DNA of 64,000 nucleotides from Pedococcus dokdonensis (GTDB taxonomy: Bacteria > Actinomycetota > Actinomycetes > Actinomycetales > Dermatophilaceae): NCBI RefSeq assembly GCF_900104525.1, contig NZ_LT629711.1, positions 868,001 through 932,000 on the forward strand, written 5' to 3'. Position numbers and translations under genes: made by a program. Positions 23,962 through 32,233 of this stretch are shown one piece after another. The notes below the pieces were generated by a model that saw nothing but the letters and a program-made list of their open reading frames with translations, did no database searches and was not told the origin of the DNA. Every line of letters begins with the position of its first letter. Position 1 is the stretch's first letter.

Positions 23962-24482
23962 ACATCACGGGAACCATGCGGGCACTGGACGAGACCAGGG
24001 GGGCGGTGCGGGTCGAGGACCTCTACGACACCGACATCCAGGACCTCTGGGAGGCGTGCACGACACCGGAGCGGCTGGCCCGCTGGATGGCCACCGTCAC
24101 CGGCGAGCCAGTGCTCGGTGGCACGGTGCACGCCACCTTCACCAGCACCTGGTCGGGGCCGGTGCGGATTGACGCCTGCGAGGCGCCGCACCACCTGCTC
24201 GTCACGTCCGAGCCTGGCGGGGAGGACGAGACGCAGACCGAGCTCTGGCTCACCGCGGAGGGCGGCCGCACCAGGTTGGTGGTCGAGGAGCGGGGGCTCC
24301 CGGTCGACGCGATGCACTTCTACGGGGCCGGCTGGCAGGTGCACCTCGAGGACCTCGCGGCGTCCTTGACCAGCGACAACCCGGTGCACGCGGACGGGTG
24401 GTCCGCCGAGGAGCCCGCGCCGAGGTGGAAGCAGCGCTGGCAGGCGCTGACCCCGGACTACCAGGAGCGGTCCGTCAGCTGA
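23958..24482 (+). CDS. SRPBCC (AHSA1/START-like) domain protein
   Basis: 174 aa from GTG 23958. VEDLYDTDIQDLWEACTTPERLARWMATVTGEP is the first strand and helices of the AHSA1 helix-grip fold, and TELWLTAEGGRTRLVVEERGL the C-terminal strands. The fold encloses a hydrophobic cavity that binds lipid-like ligands. Co-translation with the ArsR repressor suggests it binds or modifies the same ligand. No catalytic motif can be named. A 17-bp hairpin begins at the base after the stop. Confidence 0.85.
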   Translation: MNITGTMRALDETRGAVRVEDLYDTDIQDLWEACTTPERLARWMATVTGEPVLGGTVHATFTSTWSGPVRIDACEAPHHLLVTSEPGGEDETQTELWLTAEGGRTRLVVEERGLPVDAMHFYGAGWQVHLEDLAASLTSDNPVHADGWSAEEPAPRWKQRWQALTPDYQERSVS

Positions 24483-24517
24483 GGGTGTGCCGCGTGGCTG
24501 AGCCACGCGGCACACCC
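24483..24517. terminator. Bidirectional terminator hairpin, 17-bp perfect arms
   Basis: Arms 24483-24499 and 24501-24517 are exact reverse complements around a single base, so the RNA folds with a small loop. It lies directly between the convergent SRPBCC and dihydrofolate-reductase-family genes. Confidence 0.8.
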
Positions 24518-24523
24518 CGCCCC

Positions 24524-24603
24524 AGGCGGGGGGCCGGCGCGCTCAGGCGGGGGCCGGCGCGCTCAGGCGGGGGCCCGCGCGCTCAGGCGGGGGCTTGCGC
24601 GTC
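24524..24603. repeat. Tandem array of about four 20-bp units overlapping a stop codon
   Basis: Units of the form AGGCGGGGGCCGGCGCGCTC occupy 24524-24544 (one extra G), 24545-24564, 24565-24584 and a partial, diverged copy 24585-24603. On the minus strand they encode the last ~20 residues of the 25220-24543 gene. Because 20 is not a multiple of three, successive units are read in different frames, and the TGA stop (24545-24543) appears in the third frame. Confidence 0.88.
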
Positions 24604-25220
24604 AGGGTCAGGTGGGTGACCCCGCTCGGGGTGGACACCGCCTCGATGTCGTAGGCGTCCTCGAGGGCCTCGAGCCCGTCCCAGACCCGCACCCCGCGGC
24701 CGAGGACGATCGGCACCTGCACGAGGTGCAAGAGGTCGACCAGTCCCGCGGCGACGAAGTCACGGACCACCGTGGCGCCGCCGCCGATCCGGACGTCCTT
24801 GCCCTCGGCTGCGCGCTGGGCGATCTCGAGGGCGTCGGCGGGTGCCGCGTCGAGGAAGTGGAACGTGGTGCCGCCCTCCATCTCGATCGAGGAGCGCGGC
24901 CGGTGGGTGAGCACGAAGGTCGGGCTGTGGAACGGCGGGTTGGGACCCCACCATCCCTGCCAGTCGGGGTCGTCCTGCCAACCGGGCGGCCCGAACTTGT
25001 TGGCCCCCATGATCTCGGCACCGATGCCCGGCCCGTGCCGTTCGGCGATCGCGTTGTCGACTCCGAGCGACCCGGTCTCGGCATCCCAGAAGCGGGTCGC
25101 GAACATCCAGGTGTGCAGCCGCTCGCCGGCGTGGCCGAACGGTGCCTCGAGGGACTGCGGCTCGCCGGTGGCGAAGCCGTCGAGCGAGATCGACAGGTTG
25201 TGGACGCGGGTCAGTGACAT
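24543..25220 (-). CDS. Dihydrofolate reductase-family (RibD C-terminal-like) protein, 225 aa
   Basis: ATG 25220 follows AGGAG. MSLTRVHNLSISLDGFATG is the first strand, EIMGANKFGPPGWQDDPDW a mid-region typical of the RibD_C family, and DVRIGGGATVVRDFVAAGLVDLLHLVQVPIVLGRGVRVW the NADPH-binding C-terminal part (GGG motif). Actinobacterial members are often called deaminase/reductase; substrate unknown. The C-terminal tail KPPPERAGPRLSAPAPA is produced by a 20-bp tandem repeat and is probably not structural. A second member of the same family follows 133 bases upstream in the transcription direction (25932-25354). Confidence 0.87.
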   Translation of the reverse strand: MSLTRVHNLSISLDGFATGEPQSLEAPFGHAGERLHTWMFATRFWDAETGSLGVDNAIAERHGPGIGAEIMGANKFGPPGWQDDPDWQGWWGPNPPFHSPTFVLTHRPRSSIEMEGGTTFHFLDAAPADALEIAQRAAEGKDVRIGGGATVVRDFVAAGLVDLLHLVQVPIVLGRGVRVWDGLEALEDAYDIEAVSTPSGVTHLTLTRKPPPERAGPRLSAPAPA

Positions 25221-25353
25221 GGGAGCTCCTCAGGTGGTGGCGTGGTGGTCGACACAGGGGCCGGCGGTCGGCCGCGCCTCGAGCCGAGCGGGTGGGGTGG
25301 GTTGGCCGGATACACCGTCGGGCGCGGCTCGCAGGCGCTGTGCGACGGCGTCG

Positions 25354-25932
25354 TCATCCATGCAGGGTCGGACGGTAGATGAGCTCCTGGATGTCGCGGT
25401 CCAGCGTTCGCTGCTCGACCAGCTCGAGGTCGAAGTCCTCGGCGCCTGCGAAGACCGGGTCGACCCCGTTGCGACCGGTCACGACCGGGAAGAGCGTCAC
25501 CTGGACGAAGTCGACCAGGCCGGCGGCCATCAGCGCACGGTTCATCGCGAGGCTGCCGTGTGAGCGCAACGGCACGGCGGACTCCGCCTTGAGACGCGCC
25601 ACCACGTCGAGCGCGTCCTCGCGGGCGATCGTCACGTCCGGCCAGTCGAGGGGACCGTCGAGGGTCGAGGACACGACGGTGGCCGGTGTGTTGACCATCG
25701 CGGTCACCCATGGGTCGCGGACGTCGGAGTCCTCGGTGCTGCCGGCGAGCATCTCGATGAACGCCGTGAAGGTGGTGGCCCCGAAGACCATGTGCAGGTC
25801 CTGGTCGTAGGTCTCCAGCCGGCGGGCCAGGAGCTCGGGGCCCTGCTTGCCCCAGTAGCCGGTCCAGTCGCCGGTTGCGGCACCGAAGCCGTCGAGGCTG
25901 CTGAAGACGTCGAAGGTGTAGGTGGCGGTCAT
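25354..25932 (-). CDS. Dihydrofolate reductase-family (RibD C-terminal-like) protein, 192 aa
   Basis: ATG 25932 follows GGGAGAG. MTATYTFDVFSSLDGFGAATGDWTGYWGKQGPELL opens the fold; MVFGATTFTAFIEML and VPLRSHGSLAMNRALMAAGLVDFVQVTLFPVVTGRNGVDPVF follow. The NADPH loop that reads GGG in the neighbour is HGS here. It is a shorter relative of the 24543-25220 protein and on the same strand, 133 bases before it, so the pair may be a small operon of duplicated reductases. Confidence 0.87.
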   Translation of the reverse strand: MTATYTFDVFSSLDGFGAATGDWTGYWGKQGPELLARRLETYDQDLHMVFGATTFTAFIEMLAGSTEDSDVRDPWVTAMVNTPATVVSSTLDGPLDWPDVTIAREDALDVVARLKAESAVPLRSHGSLAMNRALMAAGLVDFVQVTLFPVVTGRNGVDPVFAGAEDFDLELVEQRTLDRDIQELIYRPTLHG

Positions 25933-26076
25933 GGCTCTCCCGGTCGGAGGTGGGTGGTGGGTCACCGGTGCAGACCGGCGACCGCGGCCGAACTCATCGT
26001 GGCCCATCCCGCCGACAGCCGCCCTGGCGGCGCGAACCGGCAGGCCTTCGTCCGCTTCCCGTGCGAGGCTGCCGGC

Positions 26077-27192
26077 ATGACGTCGACAGGGCCCGAGCTC
26101 TCGGTCTCCTGGGCGCAGGCACTCGCCTGGCGCCTGCAGCGACAGCTCCTCGACCCGGTGGGGTCGGAGTCTGTCGCCGGGGTGGTGCGACGGCTGGGGG
26201 CCGTGCCGTCGATGGACGAGTGGCTGGCCGAGGTGGCGGTGCGCACGCGACGCACCACATCCCGCTCCGGGGAGCTGGCCCGGGCACTGGCGACGGGAAC
26301 GGTGGTGAAGGTCTTCGCGTTCCGCGGCGCGGTGCACTACCTGGCGCCTGAGGATGCCGGGGTCTACCTCTCCCTGCGCTGTGCAGGTCGGCAGTGGGAG
26401 CTGCCCAGCTGGGTCGACCACTACCGTCTGCGACCGGAGGACTGGCCCGCCTTCCGGGCGGCGGTGCGCGCGGCGCTGGACGGTGGTCCGCTGACCCTCC
26501 CGGAGCTCGGCGCGGCGCTGACGAGGCACCCGGCATACCGCCACCTGGAGGCTGTCTTCGACGACGGTGCCGGCACGCTGATCAAGCCGCTCACCTGGCA
26601 GGGCGACATGGGGTTCGGGCCTCCTCGCGACGGCAGGGCGACCTTCCAGCGGCTGGACGCCAACCCGCGCTGGAAGGGTCTCCCGGACCTCGACGTCGCG
26701 GGCCCGGAGGCGATCAGGGCCTACCTGCGCACCTACGGGCCGGCGACACCGGAGCACGTGCACTACTGGCTGGGGTCGGGACTGAGCGCAGGGCGCAAGC
26801 GGCTGGACCGGTGGTGGGGAGAGCTGGGTGACCAGCTCGTGCCGGTGGACGTGGATGGCACGACGGCGTATGCGGTGCGGGCTGACGTCGACGCGCTGGT
26901 GGCCGCTGAGCCCAGCGACGCCGTGCGGTTCCTGCCGGGGCACGACCAGTGGGTGCTCGGTCCGGGCACCAAGGACCCTCACGTGACACCGCCCGCACGC
27001 CGGGAGGCGATGACCCGCAAGGCCAACCCGGTCATCCGCGGCGGGGTGGTGAGCGGCACCTGGCAGCGCAGGGGCGACGAGCTCACCGTCACCTGGCTCG
27101 CGGGTGGCAGGCGGCCGATCGCGGCGATCGAGGCAGAGGCCCAGCGGCTGGCACCGGTCCTGGGTGACCTCCGGCTGAAGGTGACCTCCTAG
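26077..27192 (+). CDS. Winged-helix DNA-binding/AlkZ-like (HTH_42, YcaQ-related) protein
   Basis: 371 aa from ATG 26077 (MTSTGPELSVSWAQALAWRLQRQLL). The family consists of tandem winged helices; AlkZ members are DNA glycosylases that unhook interstrand cross-links. Visible family features are VKVFAFRGAVHYLAPEDAGVYLSLR, DDGAGTLIKPLTWQGDMGFGPP and RFLPGHDQWVLGPGT. The catalytic Q-x-D/Q pair of AlkZ is not confidently identifiable: WQGD at about 172 is a candidate. It may be an AlkX-like glycosylase or a plain DNA-binding protein. Its stop overlaps the convergent gene's stop (27189-27192). Confidence 0.78.
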   Translation: MTSTGPELSVSWAQALAWRLQRQLLDPVGSESVAGVVRRLGAVPSMDEWLAEVAVRTRRTTSRSGELARALATGTVVKVFAFRGAVHYLAPEDAGVYLSLRCAGRQWELPSWVDHYRLRPEDWPAFRAAVRAALDGGPLTLPELGAALTRHPAYRHLEAVFDDGAGTLIKPLTWQGDMGFGPPRDGRATFQRLDANPRWKGLPDLDVAGPEAIRAYLRTYGPATPEHVHYWLGSGLSAGRKRLDRWWGELGDQLVPVDVDGTTAYAVRADVDALVAAEPSDAVRFLPGHDQWVLGPGTKDPHVTPPARREAMTRKANPVIRGGVVSGTWQRRGDELTVTWLAGGRRPIAAIEAEAQRLAPVLGDLRLKVTS

Positions 27193-27623
27193 TCGCCCGC
27201 TGCGGGCTCCGGGGGACGGTAGAGCTCCTCGACCGCGCTGCCGATGTCATCCCCGCCGGGGGCGTCCACCGGCTCGACGTAGAGCCGGCCCTGGGCGATC
27301 AGCCCGTCCCGGACGGTGACGATGAGGACGCCGCGCATCGCGAACGGTGTGCCGTCCGTATGGCGTCCGCTCCAGTCGACCTCGCCCCACTCGGTGGTGC
27401 CGCCCTCGGCCTCGTCACTCGCCGACGCGACGAGGTCCGCGTGGAAGTCGCGCACGCCCTCGAAGACCGCGGTCCAGTTGGCCAGCACCTGCTCGCGTCC
27501 CTGGAACGCGCGTCCGGGATGCGCGGGTTGGGAGCTGTCGTAACCGACCGCGAAGAGCTCCGCGAAAGCCGCGGCGTCGTGGGCGTTCTGAGCCGCCGTG
27601 ATGCGTTCCATCATCCCGTCCAC
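27189..27623 (-). CDS. SnoaL-like (NTF2-fold) protein
   Basis: 144 aa from GTG 27623, chosen for GCGAGG five bases upstream; ATGs at 27614 and 27611 are alternatives. RITAAQNAHDAAAFAELFAVGYDSSQPAHPGRAFQGREQVLANWTAVFEGVRDFHADLV is the helix-rich front of the NTF2 cone, and WSGRHTDGTPFAMRGVLIVTVRDGLIAQGRLYVEPV the beta-sheet. Such proteins are ketosteroid-isomerase-like or ligand-binding; no function can be named. It overlaps nothing upstream and lies 13 bases after the isoprenylcysteine-methyltransferase-like gene, forming an operon. Confidence 0.85.
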   Translation of the reverse strand: MDGMMERITAAQNAHDAAAFAELFAVGYDSSQPAHPGRAFQGREQVLANWTAVFEGVRDFHADLVASASDEAEGGTTEWGEVDWSGRHTDGTPFAMRGVLIVTVRDGLIAQGRLYVEPVDAPGGDDIGSAVEELYRPPEPAAGD

Positions 27624-27636
27624 GCGACCTCGCCCC

Positions 27637-28104
27637 TCACAGCCACCGCCGGACGCGCGCCCGGTAGGCGTCGTACTCAGAGCCGAACTTGATTGCCAGG
27701 TAACGCTCTTCGGGCCGGACAGCTCCCCACCAGAGCGCGGCCACGCCCACCGGCACGAGCGCCAGCGCCCAGAACGAGTCGGCCAGCAACGCCCACCCGA
27801 GGTCGAGGACGACCAGCCCGACGTAGAGGGGGTTGCGGCTGAGCCGGAACGGCCCGGACTGAAGCACCACCGTCGACGCTCCGCCCGGCAGGACCGCCGT
27901 GTTGCGCGTCGCCATGTAGGTGAGCGTCCAGCCGTTCCAGAGGACGAAGGCCACCACCATCGCCCAGCCGATCCACCGGGTCGCGGGAGTCGCGATCGAG
28001 ACCGGGTCGCCCGCTGCCGCGCTGACCAGCAGCCCGACCGCCAGCGGCACCCCCAGCGCGACGGGGGGCCAGATCCGGAAGGACGGCGCATCCACGACAG
28101 CCAT
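27637..28104 (-). CDS. Isoprenylcysteine carboxyl methyltransferase-like membrane protein
   Basis: 155 aa from ATG 28104. Four to five hydrophobic segments are visible (PPVALGVPLAVGLLVSA, WIGWAMVVAFVLWNGWTLTYM, PLYVGLVVLDLGWALLADSFWALALVPVGVAAL). The SAM-binding signature of the ICMT/PEMT group is the stretch QSGPFRLSRNPLYVG and PEERYLAIKFGSEYDAYRARVRRWL. Bacterial members methylate unknown small or lipid substrates at the membrane. It is followed by the SnoaL-like gene. Confidence 0.87.
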   Translation of the reverse strand: MAVVDAPSFRIWPPVALGVPLAVGLLVSAAAGDPVSIATPATRWIGWAMVVAFVLWNGWTLTYMATRNTAVLPGGASTVVLQSGPFRLSRNPLYVGLVVLDLGWALLADSFWALALVPVGVAALWWGAVRPEERYLAIKFGSEYDAYRARVRRWL

Positions 28105-28155
28105 CGTCGTCCGACCACGCCGCGCCCGGCAAGGGGGCGAGGGAGCTGCGGCCGG

Positions 28156-29325
28156 TCAGGGGCGGTCGATCTCGGCGAAGACCGGACGACCCAACGAGGG
28201 ATCGGTCAGGAGCCGGCTGAAGTCGGTGGTGTTGCGCGAGATCGAGATGAGCAACCGGCCGTCGGCCAGGGCGATGCCGGGATGCGCCAGCGGTGCGTAC
28301 TTGAGCTGCCCGGACGGGTCCTGGAAGTCGGCGCGGGTGCCTCGCTGGGCGGACCACGGACCGGTGGGGGAGTCGGACGACCACGCGTAGACGGTGTTGC
28401 CGAGGTCGCCGTCGCGCTTGGACACGATGACGAAGTGGCCGTCGAGGACGTCCACCGACAAGGTCTGCGAGACGCCCCCTCGGGCCGGCAGGATGACCGC
28501 CGCACGGGACTGCTCGCCGACCCACGCGGACCCGTCCCAGAACTGCCACGTCGCGCGGTCCCGCGCGTCCGCGATCGGTGCACGGGCGGCATACAGGGCT
28601 CGCCCGAAGGAGTCCTTGCTGGGCAGGCGGGTGCCGTAGACGTAGAGCCACCCGGCGCGGACCGTCATCGCTGAACCCCAGTTGACCTGGTCCGGCGCGG
28701 TGCTGTCGGGAGTGATGTCGAGCTGTTGTCGCAGTGTGGGCGCGGCGCCGGGCGCCACGTCGAAGATCGTGGCGCTGCTGCCCAGGTAGGTGAAGTCGAG
28801 CCCGTCCCCGGCACCGCGCCGGATGCGGGCCGAGATCACGACGAGCACGTCGCCCTCGGGCCGGGCCACCGAGACCACCGACATGGGCCAGTGCACCACG
28901 CCATCGGCGCGGTCCGGGATCACCGGTCCCTGGCCGGCCACCTCGACCTGAGAGGTGCAGAGGCCGCTCGTCACCAGCATCGAGTTCGCGACGATCCGTG
29001 GCGTGACGCCGTCGTCACGCACGGTGTCGCCGAACACCCACACGATCCGGTCGTCGGGCAGCCGCGCGCTGGCTCCGATGTCGCCCGCCTGCCACAGCGG
29101 CAGGTCGAGGCCGGCGACGATCGTGTTGAGCTGGGCGACGGTGACCACCGGCTGACGCCCGGTCGGCGTGGCCCGGGGGCAGGCGGGTGTCAGACGGGGG
29201 CGTGCCGAGCCGGCCGACGCGCCCGCGGGACCACTGGACGGGGCTGTCGAGCACCCCACCAGCACGGCACCGAGAACGGCTGCCAGGACTGCGACGCCGA
29301 GCCGGAGGGGGGTCGGGCGGCGCAT
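28156..29325 (-). CDS. Lipoprotein, beta-propeller-like (DUF4185/DUF5005-type)
   Basis: 389 aa from ATG 29325. The signal peptide ends in a lipobox, LGAVLVGC|S, so the protein is anchored outside the membrane. After a Ser/Ala/Pro-rich linker come repeated blades: GDIGASARLPDDRIVWVFGDTVRDD, INWGSAMTVRAGWLYVYGTRL-like strands, GHFVIVSKRDGDLGNTVYAWSSDSPTGPW and KYAPLAHPGIALADGRLLISISRNT. The FGDT and SxNT motifs resemble DUF4185-type sugar-binding or glycosidase-like propellers. Enzyme activity is not established. It is divergent from the nrd operon, 439 bases from nrdA. Confidence 0.8.
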   Translation of the reverse strand: MRRPTPLRLGVAVLAAVLGAVLVGCSTAPSSGPAGASAGSARPRLTPACPRATPTGRQPVVTVAQLNTIVAGLDLPLWQAGDIGASARLPDDRIVWVFGDTVRDDGVTPRIVANSMLVTSGLCTSQVEVAGQGPVIPDRADGVVHWPMSVVSVARPEGDVLVVISARIRRGAGDGLDFTYLGSSATIFDVAPGAAPTLRQQLDITPDSTAPDQVNWGSAMTVRAGWLYVYGTRLPSKDSFGRALYAARAPIADARDRATWQFWDGSAWVGEQSRAAVILPARGGVSQTLSVDVLDGHFVIVSKRDGDLGNTVYAWSSDSPTGPWSAQRGTRADFQDPSGQLKYAPLAHPGIALADGRLLISISRNTTDFSRLLTDPSLGRPVFAEIDRP

Positions 29326-29356
29326 GGTGACAATCCTAGGGACGCGACACGCGGAC

Positions 29357-29402
29357 CCCACATGTGGTGCCACGAATTCGTGGCACCACCCGCATATGGT
29401 GT
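29357..29402 (+). promoter_or_regulatory. Twin NrdR-box-like sites with a 26-bp palindrome, nrdAB promoter
   Basis: CCCACATGTGGTG (29357-29369) and CCCGCATATGGTG (29389-29401) share 11 of 13 bases and are offset by exactly 32 bp, the three-turn spacing of paired NrdR boxes. Between and overlapping them a perfect 26-bp palindrome spans 29364-29389. A -10 hexamer TATGGT (29395-29400) lies inside the second box, so binding would block transcription. The identity as NrdR boxes is inferred from layout and from the downstream genes. Confidence 0.6.
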
Positions 29403-29620
29403 CTCTTGCTGGTCCGGAGTCCGCGTAATCGGACTCCGGGGCAAGAGGGAACCCGGTGCGAATCCGGGACTGCCCCGCAGCGGTAAGCGGAAACGACCGC
29501 CGTCACCAAGCACTGCTCGCACCACGCGGGTGGGAAGCGACGGCCAGTAGGAACCGTGGCGTCGACCGAGTGATCGGCCGGCGGCGCGCAGGTCCGCGAG
29601 TCCGAAGACCTGCCAGCGAC
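29403..29620 (+). promoter_or_regulatory. Cobalamin (B12) riboswitch
   Basis: The aptamer core is clear: GGGAACCCGGTGCGAATCC (from 29448), ACTGCCCCGCAGCGGTAAGC (29470-29488 region), GGCCAGTAGGAACCG (29542-29556 region) and the 3' end GAAGACCTGCCAGC (to about 29617). These are the conserved L4, L5/J6 and B12-box elements. It precedes a class I ribonucleotide reductase, as in Streptomyces where B12 shuts off the B12-independent enzyme. An 8-bp hairpin (29620-29638, 3-base loop, no T tract) follows at once and may be part of the expression platform. About 125 further leader bases to the start codon show no other feature. Confidence 0.93.
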
Positions 29621-29764
29621 CGCACACGCCGTGTGCGGGCAGTCGTGGCCTCGAGGGCGGGTCACACGACAGACGCAGTCGACCGCACCCGTTCTCCGGG
29701 GCGGTGGGTGTGTCGTCGTCCCCTCCTCGACCCGCGGCACCGAATCGCTCGCGAGGAGAGAGCA

Positions 29765-32233
29765 GTGACCGACACGACCATCGACGTGGTCCCCGTCCCG
29801 ACCCAGCCCGTCGAACCCACCGCACCACCCACCGCACCACCCACCGCACCACCCGCCGCGCCGTCCGCCGGCGTCGAAGCACCGGCCCGGCGCAGCACCA
29901 TGGCCGTGCGCAAGCGCAACGGCGACAGCGAGCCCGTCGACGTGATGAAGATCGTCCGGGCCGTCGAGCGCTGGTGCGACGACCTCGCCGAGGTCGACCC
30001 GATGGCGATCGCCACCCGCACCATCAGTGGGCTCTACGACGGGGCGACGACCGCCGAGCTGGACCGGCTGTCGATCCAGACCGCCGCAGAGATGACCGCG
30101 TCCGAGCCCGAGTACTCCCGGCTCGCGGCCCGGTTGCTGTCGAACTACATCGACAAGGAGGTGCGGGGCCAGCAGATCGCGTCGTTCAGCCAGGCCGTCC
30201 GGCTCGCCCACCTCGAGGGACTGGTCGGTGACGAGACCGCGGCGTTCGTCGAGGCGAACGCCCGCAAGCTCGACCACGCCGTCGACGTCAGCAACGACCG
30301 ACGGTTCGAGTACTTCGGGCTGCGGACCGTCTACGACCGCTACCTGCTGCGCCACCCCGACACCCGCATGGTGATCGAGACCCCGCAGTACTTCCTGCTG
30401 CGGGTCGCCTGCGGCCTGTCACACACGCCGCAGGAGGCGATCGGGTTCTACCGGCTGATGGCGTCGCTGGCCTACCTGCCCAGCTCGCCCACCTTGTTCA
30501 ACTCCGGCACCCGGCACACCCAGATGTCGTCCTGCTACCTCGTGGACTCGCCGCAGGACCAGCTCGAGTCGATCTACGACCGCTACGCGCAGGTCGCCAA
30601 GCTGTCGAAGTTCGCTGGTGGCATTGGCATCTCGTGGTCGCGGGTCCGCTCGCGCGGGGCCCTGATCCGCGGCACGAACGGCCACTCCAACGGGATCGTC
30701 CCGTGGCTGCGCACCCTCGACTCCTCGGTCTCGGCGGTTAACCAGGGAGGCCGCCGCAAGGGCGCCGCGTGCGTTTATCTCGAGCCGTGGCACCCCGACA
30801 TCGAGGAGTTCCTCGAGCTGCGTGACAACACCGGTGAGGACGCCCGCCGGACCCACAACCTCAACCTCGCCAACTGGGTGCCCGACGAGTTCATGCGCCG
30901 CGTCGAGGCCGACGAGCAGTGGAGCCTGATCGACCCCCACGAGGTGCCCGAGCTCCCCGACCTGTGGGGCCCGGCCTTCGAGGAGGCGTATGCCGCCGCG
31001 GAGCGGGACGGGCGCTACGTGCGCCAGGTGAGTGCGCGAGAGCTCTACGGCAAGATGATGCGCACGCTGGCGCAGACCGGCAACGGCTGGATGACCTTCA
31101 AGGACGCCAGCAACCGCACCTGCAACCAGACCAGCGACGAGCAGGTCCCCGGCGCCCCGGTCGTGCACCTGTCGAACCTGTGCACCGAGATCATCGAAGT
31201 CTCGAGCAACTCCGAGACGGCCGTCTGCAACCTCGGCTCGGTCAACCTCGCCCAGCACCTCACCGCCGGTCGCGACGCGATCGACTGGGAGAAGCTGCGG
31301 GCCACGGTGCGCACCGCGGTGACCTACCTCGACCGCGTCATCGACATCAACTACTACCCGAGCGAGGAGTCCGCGGCCTCGAACCCGCGGTGGCGTCCGG
31401 TCGGCCTCGGCGTGATGGGACTACAGGACGTGTTCTTCGCCCTGCGCCTGCCGTTCGACTCCGACGAGGCACGCGAGCTGTCGACGCGCATCGCCGAGGA
31501 GGTCTACCTCTCGGCACTGGAGCGCTCGACCCAGCTGGCCGCCGAGCACGGTGCCCACCCGGCATACCAGGAGACCCGCGCGGCGCGCGGCGACCTGCAT
31601 CCCGACCTCTGGCAGGTCACCCCGACCCAGACCGAACGGTGGGCCGCGCTGCGGGAGTCCGTGCGGGAGAACGGGCTTCGCAACTCGCTGCTCATCGCGA
31701 TCGCACCGACGGCGACCATCGCGTCGATCGCCGGAGCCTACGAGTGCATCGAGCCGCAGGTCTCCAACCTGTTCAAGCGCGAGACGCTGTCGGGCGAGTT
31801 CCTCCAGATCAACACCGCGCTGGTCCGCGAGCTGAAGGCACGTGACCTCTGGACGCCTGCGGTGCGCGAGGCGATCAAGCGCAGCGATGGCTCGGTGCAG
31901 GGCATCGCCGACATCCCCGAGGACGTGCGCGTGCTGTTCCGGACCGCGTGGGAGCTCCCGCAGAAGTCCCTGATCGAGCTCGCTGCGGCTCGTCAGCCCT
32001 ACATCGACCAGAGCCAGTCGCTCAACCTGTTCCTCGCCTCGCCGACGATCGGGAAGCTCAGCTCGATGTACCTCTACGCGTGGAAGGCCGGGCTCAAGAC
32101 GACCTACTACCTGCGGTCCCGACCGGCGACCCGCATCCAGCAGGCCACCGTCTCCGTCGCCGTGAAGCCGACCGACGAAGCGGCTATCGCCTGCTCCCTG
32201 GAGAACCCCGAGAACTGCGAGGCCTGCGAATGA
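29765..32233 (+). CDS. nrdA: Class I ribonucleoside-diphosphate reductase, alpha subunit
   Basis: GTG 29765 follows GGAGAG; 822 aa. Residues about 10-40 are a Pro/Ala/Thr-rich tail (APPTAPPTAPPAAP), then an ATP-cone (about 47-140; MAVRKRNGDSEPVDVMKIV) for dATP/ATP activity control. Catalytic features are all present: SSCYLVDSP and VCNLGSVNLA (the redox Cys pair), HLSNLCTEI (active-site N-x-C-x-E), GLKTTYYLRSR (radical-transfer Tyr pair) and C-terminal ENCEAC (thioredoxin-reducible Cys pair). It makes deoxynucleotides with NrdB. Its stop overlaps the nrdB ATG. Control is by the upstream boxes and the B12 riboswitch. Confidence 0.96.
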   Translation: MTDTTIDVVPVPTQPVEPTAPPTAPPTAPPAAPSAGVEAPARRSTMAVRKRNGDSEPVDVMKIVRAVERWCDDLAEVDPMAIATRTISGLYDGATTAELDRLSIQTAAEMTASEPEYSRLAARLLSNYIDKEVRGQQIASFSQAVRLAHLEGLVGDETAAFVEANARKLDHAVDVSNDRRFEYFGLRTVYDRYLLRHPDTRMVIETPQYFLLRVACGLSHTPQEAIGFYRLMASLAYLPSSPTLFNSGTRHTQMSSCYLVDSPQDQLESIYDRYAQVAKLSKFAGGIGISWSRVRSRGALIRGTNGHSNGIVPWLRTLDSSVSAVNQGGRRKGAACVYLEPWHPDIEEFLELRDNTGEDARRTHNLNLANWVPDEFMRRVEADEQWSLIDPHEVPELPDLWGPAFEEAYAAAERDGRYVRQVSARELYGKMMRTLAQTGNGWMTFKDASNRTCNQTSDEQVPGAPVVHLSNLCTEIIEVSSNSETAVCNLGSVNLAQHLTAGRDAIDWEKLRATVRTAVTYLDRVIDINYYPSEESAASNPRWRPVGLGVMGLQDVFFALRLPFDSDEARELSTRIAEEVYLSALERSTQLAAEHGAHPAYQETRAARGDLHPDLWQVTPTQTERWAALRESVRENGLRNSLLIAIAPTATIASIAGAYECIEPQVSNLFKRETLSGEFLQINTALVRELKARDLWTPAVREAIKRSDGSVQGIADIPEDVRVLFRTAWELPQKSLIELAAARQPYIDQSQSLNLFLASPTIGKLSSMYLYAWKAGLKTTYYLRSRPATRIQQATVSVAVKPTDEAAIACSLENPENCEACE

